From positions 2,861,001 through 2,925,000 of the forward strand of contig NC_010528.1 in NCBI RefSeq assembly GCF_000069785.1: a stretch of DNA of 64,000 nucleotides, read 5' to 3'. Below are positions 50,670-63,963 of this stretch, in pieces. Below the pieces are notes generated by a model. It was not told the DNA's origin. It did not search any database and was given only the letters and a program-made list of their open reading frames with translations. Made by a program: the position numbers and the translations under genes. Origin of the DNA: Cupriavidus taiwanensis LMG 19424 (GTDB taxonomy: Bacteria; Pseudomonadota; Gammaproteobacteria; Burkholderiales; Burkholderiaceae). Every line of letters begins with the position of its first letter. The first letter of the stretch is position 1.

Positions 50670-50796
50670 TCCCCTTTCCCGCTTGCCGGAGAGGGGCTGT
50701 GGGAGAGAGCAGGCGCATGGCAAGCATCAAGGCGCCTCACTCCGTTGAGACTCCTGCCCTCTCCCCCGCCCCTCTCCCATAAATGGGAGAGGGGAG
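50670..50796. repeat. REP-like GC-rich palindromes
   Basis: Two related hairpins of ctctcccc / ggggagag type lie in the gap between convergent genes. The first (cccctttcc ... ggagagggg) is around 50671-50696; the second (cccctctcccat / atgggagagggg, 2-nt loop) is at 50769-50794. Such paired ctcccc elements are common dispersed intergenic repeats in Burkholderiales. No U-run follows either, so they are not classical terminators. Confidence 0.65.
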
Positions 50797-50820
50797 AAAA
50801 CCAGCGCGACTTGAGACGCC

Positions 50821-51878
<1,058 letters not shown>

Positions 51879-51882
<4 letters not shown>

Positions 51883-52889
51883 GCCGCCTCCTGGTTGGCC
51901 AGAACCGGATGGAAGCAGCGCAGCCGGCGCCCGTCCGCCGCGGTTTCCAGCGGGGGTTCGGTCTTGCAGGCAGCCGTTGCATACGGGCAGCGCTCGCGGA
52001 ACGCGCAGCCGCCCGGCAGGTTCAGAAGCGACGGCGTCATGCCGGGGATCTGCCGCAACGGCGTGCCGCGCGGATTGCGCGACGGCGCCGAACGGATCAG
52101 GCCGTGGGTATAGGGATGCTCGGGGCGTTCCAGCACCTGGCGCACGTCGCCGGCTTCAACGATCTTGCCGGCATACATCACGCAGACAGTATCGGCCAGC
52201 CCTGCCACCACCGACAGGTCATGCGTGATCCAGATCAGCGCCGTGCCCGACTCGCGGCACAGCGTCTGCATCTCGTACAGGATCTGGCCCTGGATGGTGA
52301 CGTCGAGCGCCGTGGTCGGCTCGTCGGCAATGATCAGGTCGGGCTTGTTCAGCAGCGCGATGGCAATCGCCACGCGCTGGCGCATGCCGCCTGAGAACTG
52401 GTGCGGATACGCCAGCAGGCGCTCGTCCGGCGATGGGATGCCGACCCGCGCCAGCGCGTTGCGCGCGCGCTCGCGCGCCACCGCCTTGCTTACGTTCTCG
52501 TGCGCCAGCACCGCCTCGATCATCTGCGTATCGATGCGCAGCACCGGGTTCAGCGTCATCATCGGATCCTGGAAGATCATCGCGATGCGGTTGCCGCGCA
52601 CGTCGCGCTGCTGCGCCGGCGTGAGCGCGCGCAGGTCGCGCGTAACGCCGTCGCGGCTGGTCAGCGCGATGCGGCCGTCGACGATCTTCCCGGGCGGATC
52701 AATCAGGCCCATGATCGAATAGCCGGTCATGGACTTGCCCGAGCCGGACTCGCCCACCAGCCCCATGATCTCGCCGCGGCCCACGGTGAAGGACACGTCG
52801 TCGACGGCCCTGGCGATGCCGCCGCGCGTATGGAAATGCGTTTTCAGGTGTTCGACCACCAGTGTCGGTTGTGCCATCGGTTGTGCCAT
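51879..52889 (-). CDS. dppD: Dipeptide/oligopeptide ABC transporter ATPase (DppD-like)
   Basis: 336 aa. Walker A GLVGESGSGKSMTGYS, ABC signature FSGGMRQRVAIAIAL, Walker B LIIADEPTTALDV and H-loop WITHDLSVVAGLAD are present. The C-terminal extension carries PSLLNLPGGCAFRERCPYATAAC. It pairs with the downstream ATPase as a heterodimer. Two ATGs four codons apart (52889 and 52877) both fit; the first is used. Confidence 0.93.
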
Positions 52890-52902
52890 CTCGCGCTCCC
52901 GG

Positions 52903-53835
52903 TTATTGCGTCTGCAGGCGCGGGTTCAGCACATCGCGCAGCTGGTCGGCGACCAGGTTCATCGCCACGATGGTGACCACCAGCGCGATGCCCGGGAAGA
53001 AGCTGATCCAGTACTTTCCCGACAGCATGTACTGCTGGCCGTTGGAGATCAGCGAACCGAGCGACGGCTCGGTGATCGGCACGCCCAGCCCGAGGAACGA
53101 CAGCGTCGCCTCCAGCGTGATCGCCGATGCCACCTGCAGCGCCGCGATCACGATCAGCGGCGGCAGGCAGTTGGGCAGCAGGTGCCGGAACATGATGCGC
53201 GCGGGCGGCAGGCCCAGGCAGGTGGCGGCTTCGATGTACTCCTTGCGCCGTTCGACCAGCGCGGCACTGCGCGTGGTGCGCGCATAGTAGGCCCACTGCA
53301 CCGCCACCAGCGCGATCACGATATTGCCCAGCCCCGGGCGCAGGAAGGCCAGCAGAATCAGCGCCAGCAGGATCGGGGGGAACGACAGCTGCAGGTCCGC
53401 CACGCGCATGATGAAGGCCTCGGTGCGCCCGCCCAGGAAGCCGGCCAGCAGGCCAAGCGTGGCGCCCAGCAGCAGCGCGATCAGCGTGCTGACCACGCCC
53501 ACGCCGATGCTGATGCGCAGCCCGTACATCACCGCCGACAGGATGTCGCGGCCTTGTTCGTCCGAGCCCAGCAGGAAGGTCATGCCGCTGCCGGCCTGCT
53601 CGCCCGGCGCCAGGCGCGCGTCGAGCACGTCGAGCGTGGCCAGGTCATACGGGTTCTGCGGCGCCAGCCACGGCGCGAAGATGGCGATCAGGATGATGGT
53701 CACCAGCGTCGCCAGCCCGGCCACGGCAATCTTGCTGGCGAAGAACTCGGCGGCAAAGCGCCGCCATGGGGATTGCTCGCGCGCCGCGGCGGGCGGCGGC
53801 GTCTTGTCTTCGGGTTCGACAGTGACGGCGGTCAT
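52903..53835 (-). CDS. dppC: Dipeptide ABC transporter permease (DppC-like)
   Basis: 310 aa inner-membrane subunit. An N-terminal cytoplasmic tail is followed by the first span (IAVAGLATLVTIILIAIFAPWL), the OppC N-domain, and the transport core with the EAA loop EYIEAATCLGLPPARIMFRHLLPN. LLGSDEQGRDILSAVMYGLRIS is the typical family motif. It lies 3 nt after dppB. Confidence 0.93.
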   Translation of the reverse strand: MTAVTVEPEDKTPPPAAAREQSPWRRFAAEFFASKIAVAGLATLVTIILIAIFAPWLAPQNPYDLATLDVLDARLAPGEQAGSGMTFLLGSDEQGRDILSAVMYGLRISIGVGVVSTLIALLLGATLGLLAGFLGGRTEAFIMRVADLQLSFPPILLALILLAFLRPGLGNIVIALVAVQWAYYARTTRSAALVERRKEYIEAATCLGLPPARIMFRHLLPNCLPPLIVIAALQVASAITLEATLSFLGLGVPITEPSLGSLISNGQQYMLSGKYWISFFPGIALVVTIVAMNLVADQLRDVLNPRLQTQ

Positions 53836-53838
53836 GGC

Positions 53839-54816
53839 TCAGCCCTTGTTGTCGGCAATGCGCACGCGCGGATCGAGCATGCTGTAGATAATGTCCACCA
53901 CCAGGTTGATCAGGATAAACAGCGTCACGATCACCATCAGGTAGGCGACGATCACCGGCCGGTCCAGCAGCTGGATCGAGTCGATGATGAGCTTGCCCAT
54001 GCCGGGCCAGGCGAAGATAGTCTCGGTCACGATCGCAAAGGCGATGATCGAGCCGAACTGCAGCGCGATCACGGTCACGATCGGGATCAGGATGTTCTTC
54101 AGCACATGCACGCCGACGATGCGGGTATTGGACAACCCCTTGGCGCGCGCGAACTTGACGTAGTCCTGCAGCATCGCCTCCTGCGTGCCGGCGCGCGTAA
54201 GCCGGATCACCATGGCGATGTTGAGCAGCGACAGCGTCACGGCGGGCAGGATCAGGTGGCGGATCCCGTCCGCGGTCAGGAAGCTGAGCGGAATGCCCAG
54301 CACGCGCACGGTCTCGCCGCGGCCGTTGGACGGCAGCCAGCCCAGCTGCACCGCGAACACCATGATCAGCATCAGCCCGACCCAGAAGGTGGGCAGCGAG
54401 AAGCCCAGGATCGACACCGTCATGATGGACTTGCCGGCAATGCCCTTGGGCCGCAGCCCGGCCCACAGGCCCAGCGGGATGCCCAGTACGATGGCCAGCA
54501 GGATCGCGCAGACGGCCAGCTCCATGGTCGCGGGCATGCGCTCGAAGATCAGCTTGAGCGCCGGCGTGCCGTGCGCAAACGACGTGCCGAGGTTGCCTTG
54601 CAGCGCGTTCTGCAGGAACACCCAGTATTGCTCCCACAACGGCTTGTCCAGGCCCAGCGCCGCGATGGTGCGCTTGATGTCCTCCTGGTCGGCCTGCGGG
54701 TTGATCAGGATGTCGACGGGATTGCCGATGGCAAAGACGCCGAGGAAAACCAGCAGCGACATGACGAAGAGCACGACCACGCTCTGCATCAGGCGCCGGA
54801 TGATAAAGACCAGCAT
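53839..54816 (-). CDS. dppB: Dipeptide ABC transporter permease (DppB-like)
   Basis: 325 aa from the ATG at 54816 (MLVFIIRRLMQSVVVLFVMSLLVF), which has AGGAAAG at good spacing; an in-frame ATG 12 codons upstream is less likely. Six spans are visible. DQEDIKRTIAALGLDKPLWEQYW and LGTSFAHGTPALKLIFERMPATMEL mark the family; the EAA loop is DYVKFARAKGLSNTRIVGVHVLKN. Confidence 0.93.
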   Translation of the reverse strand: MLVFIIRRLMQSVVVLFVMSLLVFLGVFAIGNPVDILINPQADQEDIKRTIAALGLDKPLWEQYWVFLQNALQGNLGTSFAHGTPALKLIFERMPATMELAVCAILLAIVLGIPLGLWAGLRPKGIAGKSIMTVSILGFSLPTFWVGLMLIMVFAVQLGWLPSNGRGETVRVLGIPLSFLTADGIRHLILPAVTLSLLNIAMVIRLTRAGTQEAMLQDYVKFARAKGLSNTRIVGVHVLKNILIPIVTVIALQFGSIIAFAIVTETIFAWPGMGKLIIDSIQLLDRPVIVAYLMVIVTLFILINLVVDIIYSMLDPRVRIADNKG

Positions 54817-54954
54817 ATTCGAACCACTTTCCTTTCGCGCGGGAATGCGCACGCCGCCCGGGAGCGCCGTGCGCTTCCAGGCGGCGCGGCAGCCATGCGC
54901 GGCACCGCGAACTCAGCAGCAGGCAGCCTGCCGGGGCTTGGCTTGGGGCTTGCC

Positions 54955-56541
54955 TTACTGGGGCTTGAAGTTATGCGCGTACGTGCGCTCGTCGGTGCGC
55001 GGCACGTAGACGATGCCCTTCTGCGTGGCCCAGGTGGTCACCTGCTGGTGGATCGGGATGATACCGCCATCGTTGATCGCGATCGCGGTGGCCTCCTGCA
55101 GCAGCTTGGAACGTTCGGTATCGTCCACCGTCGACAGCGCCTTTTCCAGCACGACGTCCATCTTCGGATTGCAGTACTCGCCCCAGTTGGTGGTGCCGAA
55201 GCCTTTCTTGCTGTCTTCGCACGCCAGCAGCGCGCGCAGCGGCGAGCTGACCTCGCCGGTCTGCGCGCCCCAGCCGAGCAGGCCGAAGGACCACTCGTGC
55301 TTGATGCCCTTGGACGAGTACGTCGCCATCGGCATGCCCTCGACCTTGGTGGCGATGCCGATGCGGGTCAGGTTCTGCGCGATGGTCTGCGCGATCTTCT
55401 CGTCGTTGACGTAGCGGTTGTTGGGCGTGTGCAGCGTCACGCCAAAGCCGTTGGGGAAGCCGGCCTCGGCCAGCAGCTTCTTGGCGCCCTCGGGGTCGTA
55501 CTTGACCGTCTTCAGGTTGGGGTTGTAGCCGAACAGCGTGGGCGGCACCAGGTTGTTGGTCGGCTCGGACAGGCCTTCCATCAGCCGGTCCTTGATGCCC
55601 TGCCGGTTGATCGCCATGCTGATGGCGTTGCGCACGCGCGTGTCCTTCAGCGGGTTCTTGTCCAGCGGCGCGCCTTCCTTGGTGGTGACGTAAGGCGACT
55701 TGTCGCGCTTGGCATCGAAGTACAGGTAGATCACGCGATGCGAGATCTTGGAGAAGAACGCCAGCTTGGGATCGTTGCGCACCTTGGGCAGGTCCGGCGT
55801 GGGCACGTTCTCGATGGCCTGCACGTCGCCCGACAGCAGCGCCGCCAGGCGCGTCGCCGGGTTGGGGATAAAGCGCAGCGTCACCTTGTCCCAGGCCGGC
55901 TTGTTGCCCCAGTAATCGTTGTTGCGCACCAGTTCGACGCGGTCGTCGCGCGCATAGCTGACGAACTTGAACGGGCCGGTGCCGATCATGCCCTTGCCCT
56001 GCGCGAAGTCATCCGAGCCCAGTCCCTGCGTGGCCTTCTTCTGCACGATGAAGATCGACGTCAGGTCATTCAGCATCAGCGGATACGGCTGGCTGGTGGT
56101 GAGCTGGATGGTGTACTTGTCGATGATCTTCTTGTTGACGATCGCCTTGGTGTAGACGTCGAACTTGCCCGGGCTGTTCTGGATGGTGGCGGGACGGTCG
56201 AGCGACCAGATTACGTCCTCGGCGGTCAGCTCGGAGCCGTCGTGGAACTTCACGCCCTTGCGGATCTTGAATTCCCACGTGAGGTTGTTGACCAGCTTCC
56301 ACGACTCGGCCAGGCCCGGGATGATGCGGCTGTCTGGGTCCATCTTGGTCAGCGAGTCGAAGATGTGCTCGGAAACGTTGATGTTGGAGAACAGGTTGTA
56401 GAAGTGCGGATCCATGGAGGTCGGCGGCGAACTCATGGCCAGTTTGAGGTCCGCGGCCTGGGCGGTGCCGGCCAGCGCGAGGCCAAGGGCCCCCGCCACC
56501 GCGACCGCGCCAATTGCCTTCTTGAAAGTGCGAAGGGACAT
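54955..56541 (-). CDS. dppA: Dipeptide ABC transporter substrate-binding protein (DppA-like, SBP_bac_5)
   Basis: 528 aa. The signal peptide MSLRTFKKAIGAVAVAGALGLALAGTAQA is followed by the type-5 binding fold: LKLAMSSPPTSMDPHFYNLFSNINVSEHIFDSL, LAESWKLVNNLTWEFKIRKGVKFHDGSEL and VGTGPFKFVSY-type motifs. It is the first gene of the operon, 138 nt from dppB. GGGAGA precedes the ATG. Homologues bind dipeptides, glutathione, or other small peptides, so the ligand is open. Confidence 0.93.
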   Translation of the reverse strand: MSLRTFKKAIGAVAVAGALGLALAGTAQAADLKLAMSSPPTSMDPHFYNLFSNINVSEHIFDSLTKMDPDSRIIPGLAESWKLVNNLTWEFKIRKGVKFHDGSELTAEDVIWSLDRPATIQNSPGKFDVYTKAIVNKKIIDKYTIQLTTSQPYPLMLNDLTSIFIVQKKATQGLGSDDFAQGKGMIGTGPFKFVSYARDDRVELVRNNDYWGNKPAWDKVTLRFIPNPATRLAALLSGDVQAIENVPTPDLPKVRNDPKLAFFSKISHRVIYLYFDAKRDKSPYVTTKEGAPLDKNPLKDTRVRNAISMAINRQGIKDRLMEGLSEPTNNLVPPTLFGYNPNLKTVKYDPEGAKKLLAEAGFPNGFGVTLHTPNNRYVNDEKIAQTIAQNLTRIGIATKVEGMPMATYSSKGIKHEWSFGLLGWGAQTGEVSSPLRALLACEDSKKGFGTTNWGEYCNPKMDVVLEKALSTVDDTERSKLLQEATAIAINDGGIIPIHQQVTTWATQKGIVYVPRTDERTYAHNFKPQ

Positions 56542-56864
56542 CGCGCAATTCTCCCTGTAGGAAGTGAAGCAGACGTTTTAGGATCGGCAATGCGCGCACG
56601 CAGCGGGTCACGAGCGGCGCTGCTTTTTGGTGCGATGGGGCATCACAAAGCGACGGTATTGCCGGCCGGGCACTTCAAGCATGAACTGTTCCAGCAGTGC
56701 ACATGCCACGGCAATGCGGGGAAACCCACCCGCGCCGGCATATTGCACTGCGCCAACGCGGCGAGCGCGCAGCAAATCGCCGCGTTTTGGCGCTTTCGCG
56801 ACAGGCATCGTATGATCCCGGTATCCCATTGCTAACGCCTTTGATCCCAGGGCCGCCCGGCATC
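56542..56864. promoter_or_regulatory. Divergent region between the dpp operon and the M20 gene
   Basis: 323 bp between divergent genes. TTGGCG (56787-56792), an 18-bp spacer and TATGAT (56811-56816) form a fair plus-strand promoter about 40 nt before the M20 ATG. The dpp promoter was not identified. No coding frame here is convincing. Confidence 0.5.
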
Positions 56865-58058
56865 ATGAAGCTCATCCCCGAAATCCTGCAGGCACAAGCC
56901 GAAATCCGCGCGATCCGGCGCGACATCCACGCCCACCCAGAACTGTGCTTCGAAGAGCAGCGCACCGCCGACGTGGTCGCGCGCAACCTGGAAGCGTGGG
57001 GCATCGAAGTCCACCGCGGGCTGGGCACCACCGGCCTGGTCGGGGTGATCCGCAACGGCAGCAGCCCTCGCACCATCGGCCTGCGCGCCGACATGGACGC
57101 GCTGCCGCTGCAGGAAGCCAATACCTTCGACCACCGCTCGCAGCACGCCGGCAAGATGCACGCATGCGGCCATGATGGCCACACCGCCATGCTGCTCGGT
57201 GCGGCGCGCTACCTGGCGCAGCACAAGCCGTTCGACGGCACCGTGCACCTGATCTTCCAGCCGGCCGAGGAAGGCGGCGGCGGCGCGCGCGAGATGATCA
57301 AGGACGGGCTGTTCGAGCGCTTTCCGTGCGACGCGGTATTCGGCGTGCACAACTGGCCGGGCATGCCGATGGGCGCCTTCGGCACGCGCGCCGGCCCGCT
57401 GATGGCATCGAGCAACGAGTTCCGCATCGTCGTGCGCGGCAAGGGCGCGCATGCGGCCATGCCCAACAACGGCAACGACCCGGTGTTCACCGCGGCGCAA
57501 ATCGTGTCGGCGCTGCAGGGCATCATCACGCGCAACAAGCGCCCGATCGATACCGCGGTGATCTCGGTCACGCAATTCCATGCCGGCGATGCCACCAACA
57601 TCGTGCCGGACCAGGCCTGGATCGGCGGTACCGTGCGCACGTTCACGGTGCCGGTGCTGGACCTGATCGAGCGGCGCATGGAAGAGGTGGCGCGCGCGGT
57701 GGCGACGGCATTCGACTGCGCCGTCGAATACGAATTCCACCGCAACTACCCGCCCACCATCAACAGCGAGGCCGAGACCGGCTTTGCCGCCGCGGTCGCC
57801 GCCGAACTGGTCGGCGCGGACAACGTCGACAGCAATGTCGAGCCCACCATGGGTGCAGAGGATTTCTCGTTCATGCTGCAGCACAAGCCGGGCTGCTACC
57901 TGTTCCTCGGCAATGGCGACGGCGGCCATCGCGACGCCGGCCACGGCATCGGGCCTTGCATGCTGCACAACCCCAGCTACGATTTCAACGACGAACTGCT
58001 GCCGGTCGGCTCGACCTTCTTCGTGCGGCTGGTGGAGAAATGGCTGGCACCTGCCTGA
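56865..58058 (+). CDS. M20-family amidohydrolase (hippurate hydrolase/aminoacylase type)
   Basis: 397 aa from the ATG at 56865 (MKLIPEILQAQAEIRAIRRD). Zinc-site motifs are GLRADMDALPLQE, MHACGHDGHTAML and FQPAEEGGGGAREMI, with a later NYPPTINSE segment and GAEDFSFML near the C-terminus. The family cleaves N-acyl amino acids, hippurate or indole conjugates; the exact substrate is unknown. The upstream open frame has no domain. It is divergent from a peptide transporter, consistent with scavenging of peptides or N-acyl amino acids. Confidence 0.93.
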   Translation: MKLIPEILQAQAEIRAIRRDIHAHPELCFEEQRTADVVARNLEAWGIEVHRGLGTTGLVGVIRNGSSPRTIGLRADMDALPLQEANTFDHRSQHAGKMHACGHDGHTAMLLGAARYLAQHKPFDGTVHLIFQPAEEGGGGAREMIKDGLFERFPCDAVFGVHNWPGMPMGAFGTRAGPLMASSNEFRIVVRGKGAHAAMPNNGNDPVFTAAQIVSALQGIITRNKRPIDTAVISVTQFHAGDATNIVPDQAWIGGTVRTFTVPVLDLIERRMEEVARAVATAFDCAVEYEFHRNYPPTINSEAETGFAAAVAAELVGADNVDSNVEPTMGAEDFSFMLQHKPGCYLFLGNGDGGHRDAGHGIGPCMLHNPSYDFNDELLPVGSTFFVRLVEKWLAPA

Positions 58059-58144
58059 GGGCAGGCACGGTTGGCAGAGACCAGAGCGTGCCCGAGCACG
58101 CCTGCCTGAACAGGGCAATACGATCACCAAGGGGAGCTTCGGCG

Positions 58145-59170
58145 ATGGGGCGTTCTGCGCTGGATCGCGAGACCGCGCGCAGCTTTGCGCGCGTGGCGCT
58201 GGAGAATATCCTGCGCCGTTATCCGTACAAGCTTGACCACATGATGGCGGGCGCCGGCGATCTCGCCGGACCGGCCGCCTGGCATCCGGTGTTTTGCGGC
58301 AGCTACGACTGGCACTCCAGCGTACATATGCACTGGCTGCTGGTGCGGCTGCTGGCACTGCATCCGGACCTCGAGGAAGCGCCGCGCATCCGCGCCATGC
58401 TGGACGCCCAGTTGCGGCCGGACGCGATGGCCGCCGAACTCGCGTATTTCCGCCGGCCCGACTCACGCACCTTCGAACGCCCCTACGGCTGGGGCTGGAT
58501 GCTGAAGCTGCAGGCCGAACTGCTGGCGCTGGCACGGCACGATCCGCATGCCAGCGTCTGGGCTGATGCCTGCGCGCCGCTGGCCTCGCATTTATCTCAG
58601 CAACTGGCGGATTTCCTCGATGCGGCAGCGTTCCCGGTACGCACCGGCACCCATTACAACAGCGCCTTCGCGCTGGTCATGGCCCTCTCCTATGCGCGCG
58701 CGCACCAGGACCTCGCCTTGCGGCGCGCCATCGTACGGCGTGCGCACCGCTGGTTCGGCCACGATCAGAAGTATCCCGCGCGCTACGAGCCTGGCGGCGA
58801 CGAGTTCCTGTCCGGCGGGCTGACCGAAGCCGTGCTGATGCACGCCGTGATGGACGGCTGTGCGTTTTCGGAGTGGTGGGAGTTGTTCGTGCCGGGCCAG
58901 GCCGAACTGGCCAACTGGCTGACACCGGTCACGGTGACCAACCGCGGCGACCCAAAGGCCGCACACCTGGACGGTCTGAACCTGTCGCGCGCGTGGTGCT
59001 GGCGCATGCTGGAGCCTGCGCTACCCGATCCGCTGCGGCCGCTGGCAATCCGCGCGTGGTCGGACCATATCGAGGCGTCGCTGCCCCAGGCGGTGGAGGG
59101 CGAGTATGTGTCCACGCACTGGCTGGCCTCGTTCGCGGTGCTCGCGCTGGCCGAGCCGATCGGCGGCTGA
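58145..59170 (+). CDS. DUF2891-family protein
   Basis: 341 aa from the ATG at 58145 (MGRSALDRETARSFARVAL). The family hallmark is the N-terminal HPVFCGSYDWHSSVHMHWLLVRLLA. Further conserved runs are RPYGWGWMLKLQAELLAL, RTGTHYNSAFALVMALSYARAH and EPGGDEFLSGGLTEAVLM. The alternating helical pattern looks like an (alpha/alpha)6 barrel, as in glycosidase-like enzymes, but no catalytic role is established for DUF2891. It follows the M20 gene by 86 nt, probably in one operon. Confidence 0.85.
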   Translation: MGRSALDRETARSFARVALENILRRYPYKLDHMMAGAGDLAGPAAWHPVFCGSYDWHSSVHMHWLLVRLLALHPDLEEAPRIRAMLDAQLRPDAMAAELAYFRRPDSRTFERPYGWGWMLKLQAELLALARHDPHASVWADACAPLASHLSQQLADFLDAAAFPVRTGTHYNSAFALVMALSYARAHQDLALRRAIVRRAHRWFGHDQKYPARYEPGGDEFLSGGLTEAVLMHAVMDGCAFSEWWELFVPGQAELANWLTPVTVTNRGDPKAAHLDGLNLSRAWCWRMLEPALPDPLRPLAIRAWSDHIEASLPQAVEGEYVSTHWLASFAVLALAEPIGG

Positions 59171-59190
59171 GGTGCCGCCGGCACTGCCCG

Positions 59191-60138
59191 CTAATCCAGA
59201 GCGATGTCGCCGTACCAGGCTTCGGCCTGGCTCTTGGTATTGTCGGTATCGGTCATGATGCCGACCGCGATGACGCGGCCCGGGTCGGTCCCGAACGCCT
59301 TGCGGTAGTCGGCGCGCAGATCGCGTTCGTGGCAACGCCATTGATTGGCATGCTTCGTACCGCTATCCACCACGATCATGCGCACGCGATCGGTGTGCGG
59401 GTTTTTCACCAGCGCGCCTTCCGGCCGCTGTCCGCCCCAGATATACATCAGCGTCGCGTACGGCATTTCGCGGCCGGTGGTCAGCCGCGCCATCTCGTAC
59501 ATCAACTGGTCCTTGAGCGGCAGCGTGCCCTTGTCGCCATCGAACGCGACGAACAGCCGCAGCGGCGAATCCTCGCGCGGGCCGTGGCTGTTGTCGGCAT
59601 TGCGGATGATGCCGCTGGTTTTCCAGGTCCAGCGCAGCATGCCGGCATCGCGCTCGCGCAGCGGCACATAGAGGCCTGAGGCAGAACTATCGGCCTTGGC
59701 GTGCACCACGACGCGCTGGTCGACCTCGGCCATCGAGTAAGTGGTGGGAATCTTGTTGCGGTTGATGGTCCACGGCTGCCAGCCTACGGGCAGCCGGTTG
59801 CCGCGCGGCGACACCGAAAACAACGGCAGCGTGGCGAGGGTGGCAGGCGTGGCGTCGGCAGACTCGCCATCGTCGCCTGCTTCCGCATCCGGCGCGGCAG
59901 TGGTGGCAGCGGCCAGTGCGTCGGACTCGGCCTCGCGGGTATCGGCCTGCGCAGCGGCGTGGGCAGCCATGCGCTCGGTGAAGGCCTGGCAATCAACGGC
60001 GGAGCCGGAGACGATCGGGGCGGCGGAGGCCGAATGTCCTGGTGGCGCGGCAGGGACAGGAGGAGCGGAAGCGCACCCGGCCAGCAGTAGCGCGCCGGCG
60101 GCGCCAGTCAAAACCAGCCGAAACATCTTGGCCGTCAT
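59191..60138 (-). CDS. DUF3047-family lipoprotein
   Basis: 315 aa. The signal peptide ends in LLAGC, giving a lipoprotein, followed by a low-complexity Ala/Pro/Asp linker to about residue 100. The DUF3047 domain covers roughly 105-315: LPVGWQPWTINRNKIPTTYSM, LRWTWKTSGII, LFVAFDGDKG, TLMYIWGGQRP, RMIVVDSG and the conserved GIMTDTDNTKSQAEAWYGDIAL. The fold is predicted to be a beta-sandwich; no function is known. An alternative ATG at 60126 is possible. It is convergent with DUF2891 and upstream of the rrn terminator. Confidence 0.85.
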   Translation of the reverse strand: MTAKMFRLVLTGAAGALLLAGCASAPPVPAAPPGHSASAAPIVSGSAVDCQAFTERMAAHAAAQADTREAESDALAAATTAAPDAEAGDDGESADATPATLATLPLFSVSPRGNRLPVGWQPWTINRNKIPTTYSMAEVDQRVVVHAKADSSASGLYVPLRERDAGMLRWTWKTSGIIRNADNSHGPREDSPLRLFVAFDGDKGTLPLKDQLMYEMARLTTGREMPYATLMYIWGGQRPEGALVKNPHTDRVRMIVVDSGTKHANQWRCHERDLRADYRKAFGTDPGRVIAVGIMTDTDNTKSQAEAWYGDIALD

Positions 60139-60346
60139 GTAACCCCTCGAAACCCGAAATCACGGACCCGCTCTGTCGGCATCGGCCCGCTCTATTGCTC
60201 ACTGCTTGCTGCAAACACATGTCGCAACCGCCTTCGTGCCGCGCGTGGGCACTTGAGGGTCGAACATAACAGAAGGTAGTCGGAGCAGGAATTCGCCGCG
60301 ACCCGCAATGCAGCGGGAAAACAACGGCGAGCGCCGCGCCAAAGAC

Positions 60347-60381
60347 AAAACCCCTCGCAGCACACGCTGTCGAGGGGTTTT
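60347..60381 (-). terminator. rrn operon terminator
   Basis: aaaacccctcg / cgaggggtttt with a 13-nt loop, just after 5S rRNA; the minus-strand tail TTTTGTCTTT supports intrinsic termination. Confidence 0.9.
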
Positions 60382-60392
60382 GCACAATAAGA

Positions 60393-60508
60393 GCCTGGCG
60401 ATGACCTACTTTCACACGGGTAATCCGCACTATCATCGGCGCGGAGTCGTTTCACGGACCTGTTCGGGATGGGAAGGGGTGGTTCCAACTCGCTATGGTC
60501 ACCAGGCA
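60393..60508 (-). rRNA. rrf: 5S ribosomal RNA
   Basis: About 116 nt. The minus strand begins TGCCTGGTGACCATAGCGAG and ends with the complementary GCCAGGC. The internal CCCATCCCGAACAGG, GAAACG and GTAGGTCA segments are conserved 5S elements. Ends are judged from helix I pairing. Confidence 0.95.
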
Positions 60509-60623
60509 TGAGGGGTTGTGGCGCTGGGGTTGAAGCCAGCGTCACGAATCGGGATGTAGTGTTGGTTGTGTGTGTATCGAGGCACAAGGCGATCGACTCA
60601 CCAGGTGAAACACACTGGTTATA

Positions 60624-63501
<2,878 letters not shown>

Positions 63502-63800
63502 CTATAACAAGTGTGTCTCGAGGACACGCTCACTACAGGTTGAGTTCTCGCATTTGTGCCGTATTCCAAGTCATCTTTCGATCACTTTAAAATACATTTG
63601 GTTGATACAATCACAACCCGGTATCGCGTTCAACTACTGTGCTTCTCATCAAAGCACCGCGACACCTTTACTACATCCCATATTGTTAAAGAACAGCCGA
63701 TCGTTAGATCGCTTGGCAATGCCAAAGGAAAGCACTCGGTAAGCGCTTTCCTTTGACAACCAATCCAAGGTACCAGGTGTTTCGCACCGCTCGTAAGCGG
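63502..63800 (-). other. Spacer between tRNA-Ala and 23S rRNA
   Basis: 299 bp of moderate GC with processing-stem sequence flanking the 23S 5' end. A near-perfect boxA antitermination element is listed separately. No gene is present. Confidence 0.7.
63683..63695 (-). promoter_or_regulatory. boxA-like antitermination element
   Basis: The minus strand reads TGTTCTTTAACAA, one base from the rrn boxA consensus TGCTCTTTAACAA bound by NusB/S10, in the usual place between the spacer tRNAs and 23S. Confidence 0.75.
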
Positions 63801-63876
63801 TGGTGGAGGATGACGGGATCGAACCGACGACCCCCTGCTTGCAAAGCAGGTGCTCTCCCAGCTGAGCTAATCCCCC
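63801..63876 (-). tRNA. tRNA-Ala (anticodon TGC)
   Basis: 76 nt with CCA encoded. Acceptor GGGGGAT / ATCCTCC, D-arm AGCTCAGCTGGGAGAGC, anticodon loop TTTGCAA and T-arm GGTTCGATCCC. The usual second tRNA of the 16S-23S spacer. Confidence 0.98.
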
Positions 63877-63886
63877 TCGGATAACT

Positions 63887-63963
63887 TGGTGGGTCTGGTA
63901 GGACTTGAACCTACGACCCCCGCCTTATCAAGACGGTGCTCTAACCACCTGAGCTACAGACCC
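63887..63963 (-). tRNA. tRNA-Ile (anticodon GAT)
   Basis: 77 nt with CCA encoded. It starts GGGTCTGTAGCTCAGGTGG; the anticodon loop is TTGATAA and the T-arm GGTTCAAGTCC. It lies 10 nt upstream of tRNA-Ala in the 16S-23S spacer; 16S itself is beyond the window. Confidence 0.98.

Noticed and set aside
50644..50820. CRISPR-like repeats
   Set aside because: The repeats are two inverted ctcccc palindromes without regular spacers, not direct repeats of uniform length.
52729..56835. A 1368-codon plus-strand frame opposite the dpp operon
   Set aside because: Antisense shadow; Gln/Arg/His-rich translation without any domain, while the minus strand encodes five recognisable transporter proteins.
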